Source: Tillus elongatus (lineage: Eukaryota > Arthropoda > Insecta > Coleoptera > Cleridae). Taken from it: 64,000 bases of DNA. The stretch is taken from the NCBI GenBank assembly GCA_964006375.1, contig OZ023266.1, positions 62,363,946 through 62,427,945 on the forward strand, written 5' to 3'. This document shows, one piece after another, positions 11,620-23,770 of the stretch (position 1 is its first letter; each line of letters begins with the position of its first letter). A model generated the notes under the pieces. That model had not been told where the DNA came from. It did no database searches and was given only the letters and a program-made list of their open reading frames with translations. The position numbers and the translations under genes are program-made.

Positions 11620-12330
11620 TTGCAAAGCTAGGGCGTATGATGTCAAATATCGGTGGACCAAAACCAGACAGAAGGAGAGTGTGAGGAGTATGTGGCGCAC
11701 CAGCATGGAGGGCCGTATTGTCAAAGACAAGGCATAGAAAAAAGGTTGAGGGGGCACAGATTAGGGTAGCCATCAGAATAGCAAATGCGTATAGAACAGT
11801 GGCAACGAAAGCAATACAGGTGATTGCAGGAACGATCCCTATCCACTTATTGGCAAGGAGGTAACTTATGAAAGACACGAGAATATAATAAAAGAAAAAA
11901 AGAAGGCAAGAACCGAAACAATGCTGGAGTGACAAAAAGAATATGAAGAGGAAATTTCAACAACCCAGTGGACAAAGAGGCTGATTTCACACATACAGAC
12001 ATGGATATCGAGACAGCATGGGGAGGTGGGTTATCATTTTATTTATCTCAAGTCATGGGCGTTTCAGGTCTTACCCGAGTAGAATGAAAATAGTCGATAA
12101 AGAGGACTGTACGTATTATGGTGATAGAGGTACGCCAGAACCCACGGGCTTTGAGTGCGCAAGATTGTCGCAAATAAGAGAAAAAATGTAGAAAGATATT
12201 GGCAGAAATTAAACAGCAGATAATGTGCTGGAGCATATGCCGTCAAAGGAGGATGAAGACGGGATGTAGAGGTTTTGAGAACAACAAGAGTCATTGGTGA
12301 AGCAATGGCATTGAGTCGGTTCCCCTACGT
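11620..12330 (+). pseudogene. R1/LOA-type non-LTR element C-terminus and 3' UTR start
   Basis: The plus strand encodes, with interruptions, RLRVAIRIANAYRTVATKAI and QVIAGTIPIHLLARR, then EDCTYYGDRGTPEPTGFECA and RFxEQQESLVKQWH. This is the region after RT in R1/LOA-like elements: 'VxRGYRTVSxxALxVLAGxxPLDLL', then a CxxC-H-C knuckle, then the terminal 'F(V/I)xxIxxxK'. The second zinc ligand and others are lost. From about 12310 a G+C-rich 3' UTR with 'agtgggtagtcccgacc' follows. The 113-codon minus-strand frame across 11594-11935 is antisense noise. Confidence 0.65.
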
Positions 12331-12339
12331 CTCTAAGTG

Positions 12340-12465
12340 TCCAGCGGGTGTTTAGTGGGTAGTCCCGACCTGGAGGAAAGGGGAGTCACCACAGTGCCGG
12401 CTGGTGTCAGGCCGCGGAAGCGTCAGCCACCGGCCTGCGTAAAAAGCATTCACCTCCGCTATAAG
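12340..12465 (+). other. G+C-rich LINE 3' UTR
   Basis: The tract 'gtgggtagtcccgacctgga' through 'gccaccggcctgcg' matches the style of 3' ends of R1/LOA/jockey elements and directly follows the C-terminal fragment. It ends where an oppositely oriented RT fragment begins. Confidence 0.45.
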
Positions 12466-12469
12466 AAAA

Positions 12470-12960
12470 AAAAAACACCAATATTCCAGTCTCAACAGGT
12501 CTTCCTGCATCACGCTGTGATAAACTACGAGATCATTGTGTAACTTCATGTACGCAGCGAAATAAACGGATTCTGATATGATAATTAATGTTGGATCGCT
12601 GATGTATATAAAAAGCAGCAAGTTACCGAGAACTGAGCCTTGGAGTACGCCACTCGTCATAGGTCGGGAAGTAAATTATGCATTATTTACACGTAGATGA
12701 AAACTTGGGTTGTTCAGGAAAGCTCGATTCAACAAAAGCAAGTTTCTCCCAATTCCTTAAGATGTCAGCCTTGTACGAAAGTGCCTCAAAAATACTTAGT
12801 AGAATGCTTTAGAAAAAAATGAGGTAAACAATGTCAATAAGCCTCCTGGTATCTGCCAGCTTTGCCCAATCCTCAAAACAGGTCAAAAAGCTAGCTAATG
12901 TCGAGAGGCCCGGAATAATATGTTGTCATAAAACATAAACTGTACCAGTTACATTATTTA
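12470..12960 (-). pseudogene. Non-LTR RT palm fragment
   Basis: On the minus strand the reading goes through FEDWAKLADTRRLIDIVYL, then (shifted) GIGRNLLLLNRAFLNNPSFH, then MTSGVLQGSVLGNLLLFIYI and SESVYFAAYMKLHNDL. These correspond to RT motifs 3-5: 'DIVYLDFxKAFD', 'FLxxRxxxVxVN', '[21 protein letters not shown]' and 'FADDxK'. The catalytic ADD reads AAY, so it is inactive. The type resembles CR1/L2-like RTs. It ends with LRLEYWC near 12500, where similarity stops. Confidence 0.7.
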
Positions 12961-13496
12961 CGTACTTAAAATTTTGAGTATTAGCGTAGATTAGAAAATA
13001 AACATTTTTTAAATGATCTTGCAAAATCGTTTAATTTCAAGAACCATGTAACTTTTAAGAGTGAAATACTTCGTAATATTTGTAAATTCTGAAGTAAGCT
13101 ACCTTCGATAATGACATGAAAAATGTAGGAAAGACTATCAAATTTAAAAGCGGACACGGGTAAAAATACATACTTATTGCGATCCCTTTCTCTATCCTTA
13201 TAAAAGTTGTATGGGTTATATCTGTTATCTATTATCTGTTACATAATTCACCTTATTGTGCACACATGTCTTGAGATCACATTACATTGTTTTCATGAAT
13301 AAAACATCCCGGGGTTCTTTTCATTTTGTCCGTAACCGATATCGCCTGCAAAATTTCCATTCTAAGCTCACAACACTTCAGATAAAATACTGATTTCATA
13401 CATCAAAGAAATGGGTCCTTTAACTGCTGAAATATGTATGGTAAATTTTATAAGTGAATAAGTGAATAAAGCGTAAAATGCCTATAAAAGATTACG
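12961..13496. other. Unassigned AT-rich stretch
   Basis: Nothing assignable between the RT fragment and the (TA)n tract. Confidence 0.4.

Positions 13497-15516
<2,020 letters not shown>

Positions 15517-15599
<83 letters not shown>
15517..15599. repeat. (TA)n microsatellite abutting transposon A
   Basis: Begins directly at the outer end of the right inverted repeat, mirroring the tract at 13497-13599. Confidence 0.98.
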
Positions 15600-15602
<3 letters not shown>

Positions 15603-15694
15603 GAATCAGCCATAATCCTAAGAGACGGTGCACCAGACAAAAGCAATTAAAACAAAAAGCAGAATCACCCCAAAAACCACAAAAATTAAAAGAG

Positions 15695-15750
15695 AGTTAT
15701 GCGCTAGATACGTATTTCGACAACGAAGTTGTCTTCATCAGTAGCTGTTT
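15695..15750 (-). ncRNA. Hammerhead ribozyme of the Penelope-like element
   Basis: The minus strand carries the complete hammerhead core. CTGATGA is at 15735-15741. Stem II is at 15719-15734 (gacaac/gttgtc around TTC). GAAA is at 15715-15718. A very short stem III, tacgta, is followed by TC, placing the cleavage site between 15707 and 15706. Stem I forms between GCTA (15742-15745), immediately before CTGATGA, and TAGC (15703-15706), immediately after the cleavage site. Minimal type I hammerheads with tiny stem III are known in the terminal repeats of PLEs. Their position just 3' of the GIY-YIG gene fits here. All invariant core bases are present, so self-cleavage, perhaps as a dimer, is plausible. 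Confidence 0.8.
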
Positions 15751-15811
15751 CTAAACTAACTGTATGGGCAAAATTATTCTATTTATATACCTAAACGATA
15801 CATTAAAAATG

Positions 15812-15990
15812 CCGTAATCCCGATGATGCAATATCAGATGATGATGCAATACCGGATGATGTAATACCGAATAATGAAACACCGGATGATGCAATACCGT
15901 ATGATACAGTATCAGATGCCTCAGTATCGGATGATGTAACACCAGAAGACGTAACACCGGGTGCCGTAAATTCAAGGACTATCGCTGTGT
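15812..15990 (-). repeat. Minisatellite with ~15-bp unit in the PLE 3' region
   Basis: Variants of 'ggatgatgcaataccg' recur roughly every 15 or 30 bases. The minus-strand translation is a run of Thr-Ser-Ser-Gly-like and, in another frame, Leu-His-His-Pro-like units. It lies between the GIY-YIG domain and the hammerhead and is unlikely to be functional protein. Confidence 0.8.
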
Positions 15991-16206
15991 CGGTGAATAG
16001 GCCCAACAGGTTGTGTCGATGTTGAAAGCAACCATGGATTATTTCGTGCTATTTCAAAAAGTGGAGAATTGACCGGATCTATGTCTGAATTCATCAAGTT
16101 CTGTTCATTCATTTTGCGGACTTACAAGCTTTCCAAAGCATCTAACTTACGATAATCCGTGGTTGCCTTCAACAACTTAAGATTGCTATCGCCTACCTTA
16201 TGTCCT

Positions 16207-16437
16207 CTAGCCAGTCGTATGTTGGGCAACGTTATATTTTTCTGCTCCATTGAATCTGAAATGAGCTATGTGCTCTTTGAATCTTGTTGCTATTGATCTC
16301 CTCGTTTGCCCAATATAGGCTTTATCGCAATTATTACAAGATATTTGATAAATGACCGATTTGTGACGGAAGTCAATAGTATCCATTGATCCACCCAAAA
16401 GGGTCTTCAAATTATCAACTTTATAACCAACTTTCAT
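16207..16437 (-). pseudogene. GIY-YIG endonuclease domain of a PLE
   Basis: This is the endonuclease that nicks the target in PLE retrotransposition. The frame contains VGYKVDNLKTLLGGSMDTID, then SVIYQISCNNCDKAYIGQT and RRSIATRFKEHIAHFRF. VIYQI and AYIGQT form the GIY-YIG pair. CNNC is the linker cysteine pair seen in PLE versions. RRSIATRFKEH supplies the catalytic Arg and the following helix. The catalytic Glu region further downstream is lost after AQHTTG, where the frame ends. Upstream, about 150 bp on the minus strand connects it, with frame breaks, to the RT thumb. Confidence 0.85.
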
Positions 16438-16583
16438 GTCGTCAACTTCAAATATTGTCTCTTACTCTTTTGTAAGAAAATGATAGAAAAGAAGTACAGC
16501 GAACTTTTTGGGTGGCTTATCGGGTCCAGGCTCCGTTGCGTAATGTTACTTATCGACAGTTTCCACCTATGCTTAGTAAATAA

Positions 16584-16922
16584 TCAATACAAAATAGCTC
16601 GAGAGAAACCGTTACAAATCGCAATATTTATAATTTTGTTCATCTCTGAATTGTATCGCTTAATGCTCAAAGGAAAACTGAGTAGCTTCTGAACACGAAA
16701 GCTCAAACTCCAGATTTTGTGACCAAAAGGATGATTTGAATCTGATGGTATGAAGCGATTTGTAGAAGTTTCTTTCCTATAACTGTCAAATTCTAACCTA
16801 TCTATATTTTTGATGACAAGAGTATCAAGGAAGGGTAATTGCTCGTTGTTCTTCATTTCGTAAGTAAACATGATCGAAGGGAATCCACTGTTCAACTTAT
16901 TAATAAAACTATTGATGTGTTT
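16584..16922 (-). pseudogene. PLE reverse transcriptase, thumb portion
   Basis: The minus-strand frame reads NVSAKHINSFINKLNSGFPS, then IMFTYEMKNNEQLPFLDTLV, YRKETSTNRFIPSDSNHPFG. 'IxFTxExExxxxLPFLD' followed by 'YRKxTxTxRYxxxxSxHP' is the hallmark of PLE RTs immediately after the YVDD palm motif. The YVDD itself is not here. It is encoded at about 26210-26230 on the same strand. The frame breaks at AILY* near 16584. Confidence 0.8.
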
Positions 16923-16930
16923 AGCAGAAA

Positions 16931-17331
16931 CATTGCAGATTTCCTATGAACGTGTGTTTCACATTGTTCGTCACGACTTGGGAATGAAAAGGTTTTCTTA
17001 AAATGGATTCCAAAATACTTGGACGCTGATCAGAAGCGCGCTCGTTTTACAATATCGCATGAAATGTACCACCGTTCTGAAGAAGATTCCTGGAACTTTT
17101 TTGGTCATCTTGTGACTATGGACGAAACATGGGTCCATCACTATGAACCAGAGACGAAAGAGCAATCAAAAGGGAGAAAGCATTCCGGTTCTCCACGCCC
17201 AAAAACTTCCATGTTTAAAAATCGGCTGGCAAGGTTTTTGCTTCAGATTCCTGAGACAAAGATGAGATGAGCTGCTGGATTTCCAGGAGCAGGGTAGACC
17301 TGTCAGGGTGCATGCTTAAGTAAATTATGCG
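16931..17331 (+). pseudogene. mariner transposase, part 1
   Basis: Plus-strand reading: QISYERVFHIVRHDLGMKRF (helix-turn-helix), a stop, then KWIPKYLDADQKRARFTIS, then VTMDETWVHHYEPETKEQSK containing the first catalytic Asp in the mariner-family TxDETW motif, and KHSGSPRPKTSMFK. Frameshifts follow around 17250-17300. The first roughly 60-70 residues of a normal mariner (about 345 residues) and the 5' inverted repeat are missing. The gene resumes at 24176 after the errantivirus, sharing the 4-bp TGCG. Confidence 0.85.
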
Positions 17332-17732
17332 AGATAAATAGAGCCGCAACAACAAGCTATTGTGCAACAATGTATCCTGGCCTCCTTAGAAACCGCAGTG
17401 TCATCATAATAGTGAAGTGGCGCCTGTAGGAATGCAGGCGTAAAACCAGCAAGTGTGAACGGAATATCTCCGGTGACATTCAGCATTAGCAGATCCAGGT
17501 CACCTCCAGAGACAATAGTGCCACGCCTGGAGGGGAAGCCTATAAATAGGATAAGCACCGAGATAGGAGCGTTCATTGCTTGTTTCCTAGTTAGTCTGGC
17601 ACATGGCGTGTCAAGTATTTTAATATCACTTATATATATATTTTTTGTCTCATTATTGTATTAAGTAATCATTGTGTTTAAGTAATAATAAATTGTTTAA
17701 AAAAGTTAATTGTCTTAACGCTAAAGTTAAGT
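17332..17732 (+). repeat. Errantivirus 5' LTR
   Basis: 401 bp, starting agataaatagagcc and ending taaagttaagt. It matches the 3' LTR except for a G/A difference near 17346 and one base in the short TA/T run near 17640. TATAAATA at 17541-17548 is a plausible promoter, with a TCATTGC initiator-like site about 30 bases on. AATAAA at 17687-17692 is the likely polyadenylation signal. Confidence 0.97.
17541..17548 (+). promoter_or_regulatory. LTR TATA box
   Basis: TATAAATA in the LTR, repeated identically at 23980-23987. It lies about 150 bp upstream of AATAAA, as expected for a U3-R-U5 layout. The transcription start is inferred at 17570-17580. Confidence 0.6.
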
Positions 17733-17742
17733 GGCGCAGTCG
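17732..17742 (+). promoter_or_regulatory. Primer binding site, tRNA-Ser
   Basis: tggcgcagtcg is complementary to a tRNA 3' end of the form CGACTGCGCCA, which is that of insect tRNA-Ser. Its first base coincides with the last base of the LTR, as in 17.6/297-type errantiviruses. Confidence 0.8.
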
Positions 17743-17950
17743 TTAGGATTGGTTAAGAAACCGAAAGAATATCGATTTCTAAGCGTATCGACGCCCAATA
17801 ACCAATTAGAACCAAGTTACGCAGAAGTCATAGCCAAGCAGCCAAATGGGAGCAGAAACCATCATAGTATTGTAAGTTGTTTACTGCTATCCAATTTCAC
17901 ATTTTCCTGCCATATTTTTCAATTGTATGTGTGTGTATTGATATAATTAT

Positions 17951-19228
17951 ATGTCAGACTCAGAAGACGAGTCACAAAGCTTAGGGAATATTGAATACAG
18001 ATTGAGATCGATAAGTATAAGCGATAATATCGCAACAGTAACTAATTCAAATAGTAGTAATAGTAGTAGCAACATGACTGACCAGTTCAAAGAATTTTTC
18101 TTAAAAGCTATTCCCGAATTTGACGGGCAACCAGCTAATGTAGGTAATTTTTTAAAATCATGCGACCTCGTAATGAACCAATTTTATATGCCAAACGAGA
18201 ATTTATATATGAATCATTTCTTATTAAATTACATTCAAACAAAACTCACGGGAACAGCGAGGCTTATAATTAACACTAAGATAGTAAACACATGGACCGA
18301 CTTGAGAAGCGCTATTGTGGACAATTTTTGCGATCAGCGCGATTCTAGTAGCCTACTTGCAGAACTATTCACCTTGAAACAAAGGAATGCGGAAGATGCA
18401 CTTGCATTCGCTAACAGATGCAGGCATATCGAACAACTACTCATATCTAATCTAATAGCTAACGAACAGAACGAAGGCGTTAAAGTAATAAAAATGAACA
18501 TTTACCAGGAACAAACATTAAAAGCATTTTTAGGTGGAATTAGGAACCCGTTAGGTCTAGCCCTTAGAAGTAGGTCACCAGGAAGCATAGGAGACGCCCT
18601 AAAGTTTGTATTCGCAGAAGAAAATTTCGACTATAGGGACAAAACAGTACAAAAAAATTTTAATCAGAATAGGTCAGACGGACAAAAATTCTTTCCAAGA
18701 CAAAATAACGCACCGTTTAACAATGTGCAGTTTCAACGACCATTTCAACCTAATTTCAGACCTTTTCAACAACACAATAACCAACAACATAACCCAACAA
18801 ACTTTCAACCTAATTTTAGACCATCTCAGCAACAAAATAGACCGCAATATAATCAAACGAGTTTTCAAAATAGACAAAATCCACAATTTATGAATAGAAC
18901 TAATTTTTCAAACAATTTTAGACGACAGAATTTTAATAACCCACAGGGACAAAACCCTATAATTAACAATAGGAACTATCACGAGCCAATGGAAGTAGAC
19001 AGCTCGAATACGAGGTTGTCACAAAGACGAGCAGCCCCATTACATAATACAGAGTTTAGCGATTACAACGTAACCAACGAGGGTTACGAATCAAATAACA
19101 TAGACTACGAAACAAACGATACAAATTACGCAAATTATGAGGCAAGCCAGGGAAATTCACCGGCCGACGAATACGATAACCAACACGGAAATTTTCCCAT
19201 CGCGAGCACCTCCCAACACGACACGTAG
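17951..19228 (+). CDS. gag: Gag polyprotein of the errantivirus
   Basis: This 425-codon frame is intact. It forms the particle shell. After an acidic, Ser-rich start (SDSEDESQSLGN, residues 2-13) comes a retrotransposon-gag-like core at about residues 45-230: FFLKAIPEFDGQPANVGNFL, then TGTARLIINTK and SLLAELFTLKQRNAEDALAF. The C-terminal half (about 240-350) is Gln/Asn/Phe-rich with repeated 'QPNFRPxQQ', followed by an acidic tail. No CCHC knuckle is present, as is usual for errantivirus Gag. The start at 17951 is the first ATG of the frame, about 210 bp after the primer binding site. Its end overlaps the pol frame by about 30 bases. Confidence 0.92.
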   Translation: MSDSEDESQSLGNIEYRLRSISISDNIATVTNSNSSNSSSNMTDQFKEFFLKAIPEFDGQPANVGNFLKSCDLVMNQFYMPNENLYMNHFLLNYIQTKLTGTARLIINTKIVNTWTDLRSAIVDNFCDQRDSSSLLAELFTLKQRNAEDALAFANRCRHIEQLLISNLIANEQNEGVKVIKMNIYQEQTLKAFLGGIRNPLGLALRSRSPGSIGDALKFVFAEENFDYRDKTVQKNFNQNRSDGQKFFPRQNNAPFNNVQFQRPFQPNFRPFQQHNNQQHNPTNFQPNFRPSQQQNRPQYNQTSFQNRQNPQFMNRTNFSNNFRRQNFNNPQGQNPIINNRNYHEPMEVDSSNTRLSQRRAAPLHNTEFSDYNVTNEGYESNNIDYETNDTNYANYEASQGNSPADEYDNQHGNFPIASTSQHDT

Positions 19229-21075
19229 TCGATGTACTTAATATTAATGATTTAAATAGGTTACCATATATAGAAATTAAAGGAATTAGAGGAAAATTAT
19301 TGATAGACAGCGGATCGTCGAAAAATTTATTAAACCCAACAATAGCCCCTCAAGATTTCGCAAACAAAATAAGGACACAACCCTTCATGATTCGGACCCC
19401 GCACGGGACTTCGACTCACTCAGAACGCATAAATATCACCCTTAAATCAATTTCGGACAAGGCACAAGAATTCTGCCTTTTCGAATTTAACCCTTTATAT
19501 TCAGGTCTCATTGGGATCCAATTCCTAAGGGACAATGAAGCCAGAATAGATTTTAAAAACGAAGTCATGCATCTAGGTAAGCAAATCATTAAAATTCAAT
19601 ACCCTCAATTAAACAATGTCAATCAACCGGCACGAATAAAAGCCAAAGCAGATGACCCAGATACTACAGCCACTGTAAACAATATCATAACAAAAGAGTA
19701 CTTCAATTGCAATGGAGAACTTGAACTTGTAAATTACATGTTAGCGCACAAAGACGAAGCTTATGAAACACCGCGGAACCTACAGACTAGCCGATTACGT
19801 AACCAATATAAGTATCACGTTACAGATGAACGTAAGCGTAGCTCAAGGACACCCACTATAACAAAAGATAATGTTATATCGACAATTCAACCATATAATA
19901 CGAATACTCGACATACAGGGAGCGAGCAAAAACAAATTAACTGCAAAAACATTATAATGGAACAAATAGACGTAGACTATTTAAACGATGAGGAAAAACA
20001 GTTGTTATTTAATTTGTTATTAGAATATAAGGACATATTTTTAAACAAGGACGAACCATTGACGCACACAAATGCTATAAAACATAGAATAAGGACCATT
20101 GACGACATACCAGTCCATTCTAAATTATATAGATATCCATACATACATAAACCGGAAGTAGATCGACAAATAAATGACATGCTAAGGCAAAAAATAATCA
20201 GGAAAAGTCACAGCCCATACAGTTCACCCATTTGGGTCATATCAAAAAAACTAGACAAGTCAAATAAACAAAAATGGAGGATTGTAGTGGACTATAGAAA
20301 ACTAAACGAGAAAACAATACCGGACAGACACCCAATTCCCAAAATAGATGAAATACTGGACAAAATTGGACGAGCTCAATATTTCTCGACAATCGATTTG
20401 ATTTCTGGATATCACCAAATTGAAATGGACCCCCGGGACATAGAAAAAACGGCGTTTACCACCGATACAGGACACTGGGAGTACACTAGGATGCCTTTTG
20501 GGTTATCAGGGGCTCCAGCGACCTTTTCCAGGCTCATGCAGAACGTGTTAGAGGGTCTAATTGGCCAAACATGCCTTGTATACATGGATGACGTCATAGT
20601 TTTCTCCACGTCATTACAAGAACACATAGAGAAACTAAAACTGGTATTCGAACGTTTCAGACAAAGCAACTTAAAGATCCAGCTAGACAAAAGTGATTTC
20701 CTAAAGAAGGAAGCCGAATTTCTGGGACACGTCGTGAGCCCAGACGGGATCCGTCCGAATCCGAGGAAACTAGACGCAATAAGGAAATTCCCGATACCAA
20801 AAACCCAAAAAGAAATTAAATCATTTTTAGGACTAGTCGGATATTACAGAAAATTTATTGAAAATTTCGCACACGTCACGAAACCACTAACCAAGTGTTT
20901 AAAAAAGAATTCTAAAATAGACGTTAATAACGAGGAATACATTGGTGCCTTTAACTCATGTAAAGACATCTTAATGAATTCACCCGTGCTTATACCACCC
21001 GATTTCTCTAAGGATTTTATACTAACAACCGACGCTTCAAACGTGGCGATAGCGGGCATATTAAGCCAAGGGTAA
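19203..21075 (+). pseudogene. pol: Pol of the errantivirus: protease and RT, truncated in RNase H
   Basis: The frame is -1 relative to gag and is open through the overlap, so expression by -1 frameshifting is likely. Protease: LLIDSGSSKNLLNP with DSG as the active triad. RT begins around 20050: VHSKLYRYPYIHKPEVDRQI, then SPYSSPIWVISKK, WRIVVDYRKLNEKTIPDRHP, FSTIDLISGYHQIEM, MPFGLSGAPATFSRLM and CLVYMDDVIVFS with catalytic YMDD intact, then FLGHVVSPDGIRPNP and KSFLGLVGYYRKFI. RNase H starts with TTDASNVAIAGILSQG and then stops at 21073-21075. The rest of RNase H and the tether are absent; the next readable codons belong to the integrase zinc finger. Without RNase H the copy cannot reverse-transcribe on its own. 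Confidence 0.93.
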
Positions 21076-22057
21076 GTCCAACCATCGCGGGGCTGAGGAG
21101 ACTTACTTAAGAATAAAGAGAAAATACTATTACCCCAATTTAAAGAAACACATAGAAGAATATGTAAAAACGTGTGAGCTGTGTAAAACGTGCAAATATA
21201 ACAGGAACCCGGTACAGATAGCATTAGAACACACTCCAACAGCATCCAAACCTTTAGAAACACTCCACGTAGATACGTTCCAAATTGAACGAGCAATATT
21301 TTTAACCATATTGGATCCATTCAGTAAATTCGGTCAAGCATTTCCCATCAAAAGCAAAAACGCTACAGAAATTGCAAAAAACTTAATTAAATACTTTTCA
21401 CAGTACGGAGCGTGTAAAACCCTAATTGCGGACCCAGGAACGGAGTTCTCGAATTTAGTAGTAAAAGAACTACTAGAGACATACCAAATAGAATTGCACA
21501 CCACAACACCCCAAAACCCCGAATCAAACGGACCCATAGAACGATTTCACAGCACCATCATTGAACATTATCGATTATTTAAGGAGAAATTCAAAAATAT
21601 GAAACCCATAGAATTAATACCCTACTGTATATTCGCCTATAATTCCACGATACACTCACAAACACTAAAACCACCATTCGACTTAATATTCGGCTATATA
21701 CCGGAAATGTTTAACTACGACCCGGAAGTAATAATTACGCAAGAGTATAACGTACAACACAAAGAAATTATGAAAATCATCTACGAAATGGTTAGAAGTC
21801 GCATAGAAACGTCAAAACAAAAAACCTTACAACGAACTAATAAAAACACGAACCAGCCGTTCAAGGAAGGCGACGTGGTATACAAACAGATACCACCGGG
21901 ATTTCATAAAAAACATAAAAACCCCTTTTCAGGACCCTATTCAATAATATCCTTATTAGAACATAACAAAGCTATTCTAATAAACCATAAAAATGACGAA
22001 CAGACAATAGCACATCTAAGAAATTTACGTCTTGCAGGTTCCTTGCCACAAGAATAA
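21076..22057 (+). pseudogene. pol: Integrase region of the errantivirus pol
   Basis: Readable from about 21082 in the frame NHRGAEETYLRIKRKYYYP, with the zinc-binding HHCC completed by CELCKTC. The catalytic core follows: HVDTF (first D), IADPGTEFSN (second D) and PESNGPIERFHSTIIEHYR (E), with DD35E-like spacing. The C-terminal region has FKEGDVVYKQIPPG and a chromodomain-less tail ending LAGSLPQE. The 248-codon stretch from 21311 is uninterrupted. It is separated from the RT frame by the missing RNase H segment and a frame change at 21075. In an intact element it would integrate the cDNA. Here it has no own start. Confidence 0.9.
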
Positions 22058-22074
22058 CAGCCCAAATACAAGAC

Positions 22075-23747
22075 TTGACGGACAATCCAGGTATGCTGCC
22101 AAAGAAATTAGGTACAGCATACACAGAGACTAGCAGCTGGAACTTGATACATATACATGACCTGACACAACTACACGAAGACTATAACCAAATAAAAAGA
22201 CATTACATAAACACAGTTACGTCTATGACAAAAGATTACCACGACGAATACCATAATTTTATACTAACATTAAATTTTACTATAGATAATATAGACGATA
22301 CATTTTATAGGATATTCTTAGGGAGAGATAACATCAATGAGAGACAGAGACGGGGCATAATCAATGGGCTAGGATCGATATTTAAATCAATAACTGGCAA
22401 TCTCGATTCACAAGATGGCGAACGTATATACCAAGCAATAGAAATATTAAGTACAGACCAAAACAAAATTCATGATCTTTTTAAATCGCAAAATTCGATA
22501 ATGCTAGAAGCAATTGGAGAGTTCAATAAAACGATCGTAGGGTTGAGTCACAATCAGGGCACGATAATAAATAGAATAAACGAGTTAGGTAACACAGTTG
22601 ATAGCCTTAAGAGCGAACAACTAACGCACTATCATCGCAGCTGGGACATTTATTGAATAATATTCAAGAATTAGCACTCACAACTGAGAATGCAATCACT
22701 TTTTCAAAATTAGGAATTTTTCACACATCCATATTAAAACCAAAATTTATAATAAAAGAAATCAATAGAATACAAAAATACGTAACAAATGCCAAACTAA
22801 TAACAACCACTGATCTGAATCTGTATGAAAAAATATTCAAAATAAAAGCAGTACAAAATAAATTCCAAATTATATTTCAAATAGAAATACCTCTAGTTGA
22901 AGAGTCAGAATATGATTACTATCAGTTATACACATTACCTATCCCAAAAAATCCACACACCTTTACCATGATAATCCCTAGAACCAAATACTTGATCCTA
23001 AGCAGTAAACAATATGCCTTTCGAAATGAAGAATGTCAAAATTTAAAGAACAAATTATATTTCTGCCAAGACGACAATCCAACAGCCATGAATGATCAGA
23101 ACCCATGTGAAATAAAACTAATAAAATTTCAAAAGCCTATCGATAATTGTAACCAAGAATTAGTCAAAATTAGACAAACCACAGTTTCGAGATATGGAAC
23201 CAGTCAATACATCATCTTAGCGCCAGAAGAGACAAACGCCAGAATAACTTGCCAGGAACAAGAGTGGACCAATATCATCAAGGGTACCAAATTGGTCAAC
23301 CTCCAACCAAACTGCCAATTGAAAGTAGGAAACAAAATTTATAAAACCGGCCCCACTACAGCGGAAACACAACAACTGTTCAATCTCCCCAAATTAGAAA
23401 CCACCACTACGAAGGAAGAAACAAATTACGAAAAGGTACCCGAACTCAAATTAGACAACGTACAGCTGCATAACATCGAGCAGATCCAACACCAACTCCA
23501 AAACATTAAGAAAAATATACCAGGCCGAATGGAACTACCACTACATCACCTGAGTATATGGACCATATTATTGTACGTGGCTATGTTAACCGCCATCATA
23601 ATGATAGCCGTCAGATGGGGAGTCATAAGAAGAAGAACCACTAGAAGAACTACGAAGATCAACCCAAGAACCGACAAGGGAGAATTGAAGATCAACCCAG
23701 GAACCACCGAAGCCGGATTTCCCTTGAAAATCCGGAACGAACCGTAG
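22075..23747 (+). pseudogene. env: Env region of the errantivirus, split by a frameshift
   Basis: Two overlapping frames, 22075-22656 and 22653-23747, together have the length and order of an insect errantivirus/baculovirus-F-like envelope protein. The first contains a furin-type site, RQRR, directly followed by a Gly-rich hydrophobic segment (GIINGLGSIF), which is typical of the fusion peptide, and then heptad-like helices. The second carries paired cysteines and a membrane segment near its end (TILLYVAMLTAIIMIAVRWG), followed by a basic tail. The frame changes at about 22.64 kb through a small indel, so no full-length protein can be made from this copy. No obvious signal peptide is visible at the start of the first frame. 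A spliced leader from upstream is possible. Confidence 0.85.
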
Positions 23748-23758
23748 CTTCGTTCTTC

Positions 23759-23770
23759 AAAGGGGGGAGG
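23759..23770 (+). other. Polypurine tract
   Basis: aaaggggggagg ends exactly at the first base of the 3' LTR and would prime plus-strand DNA synthesis. Confidence 0.9.

Larger units (their letters stand above)
15690..16930 (-). mobile_element. Penelope-like element, C-terminal half and 3' end
   Basis: On the minus strand, in order: the RT thumb region (16584-16895), a spacer with frameshifts, the GIY-YIG endonuclease (16207-16437), a 15-bp-periodic minisatellite (about 15812-15990), and a hammerhead ribozyme (15695-15750). This order is diagnostic of PLEs. The RT palm is absent here. A matching RT N-terminal part lies on the same strand at 26190-26705, and the reading there stops just where this one starts. 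The two are probably halves of one element split by the 16.93-26.19 kb insertion. Confidence 0.75.

Noticed and set aside
11594..11935. 113-codon hydrophobic minus-strand frame
   Set aside because: It is antisense to the R1/LOA-like C-terminal fragment, which has recognisable motifs on the plus strand.
12064..12294. Overlapping minus-strand frames of 62-76 codons
   Set aside because: Antisense of the LINE C-terminal region, without conserved motifs.
15751..16006. Two repetitive minus-strand frames (SSG- and LHH-rich)
   Set aside because: They are alternative frames of the ~15-bp minisatellite between the PLE endonuclease and the hammerhead. No frame continues into the GIY-YIG gene.
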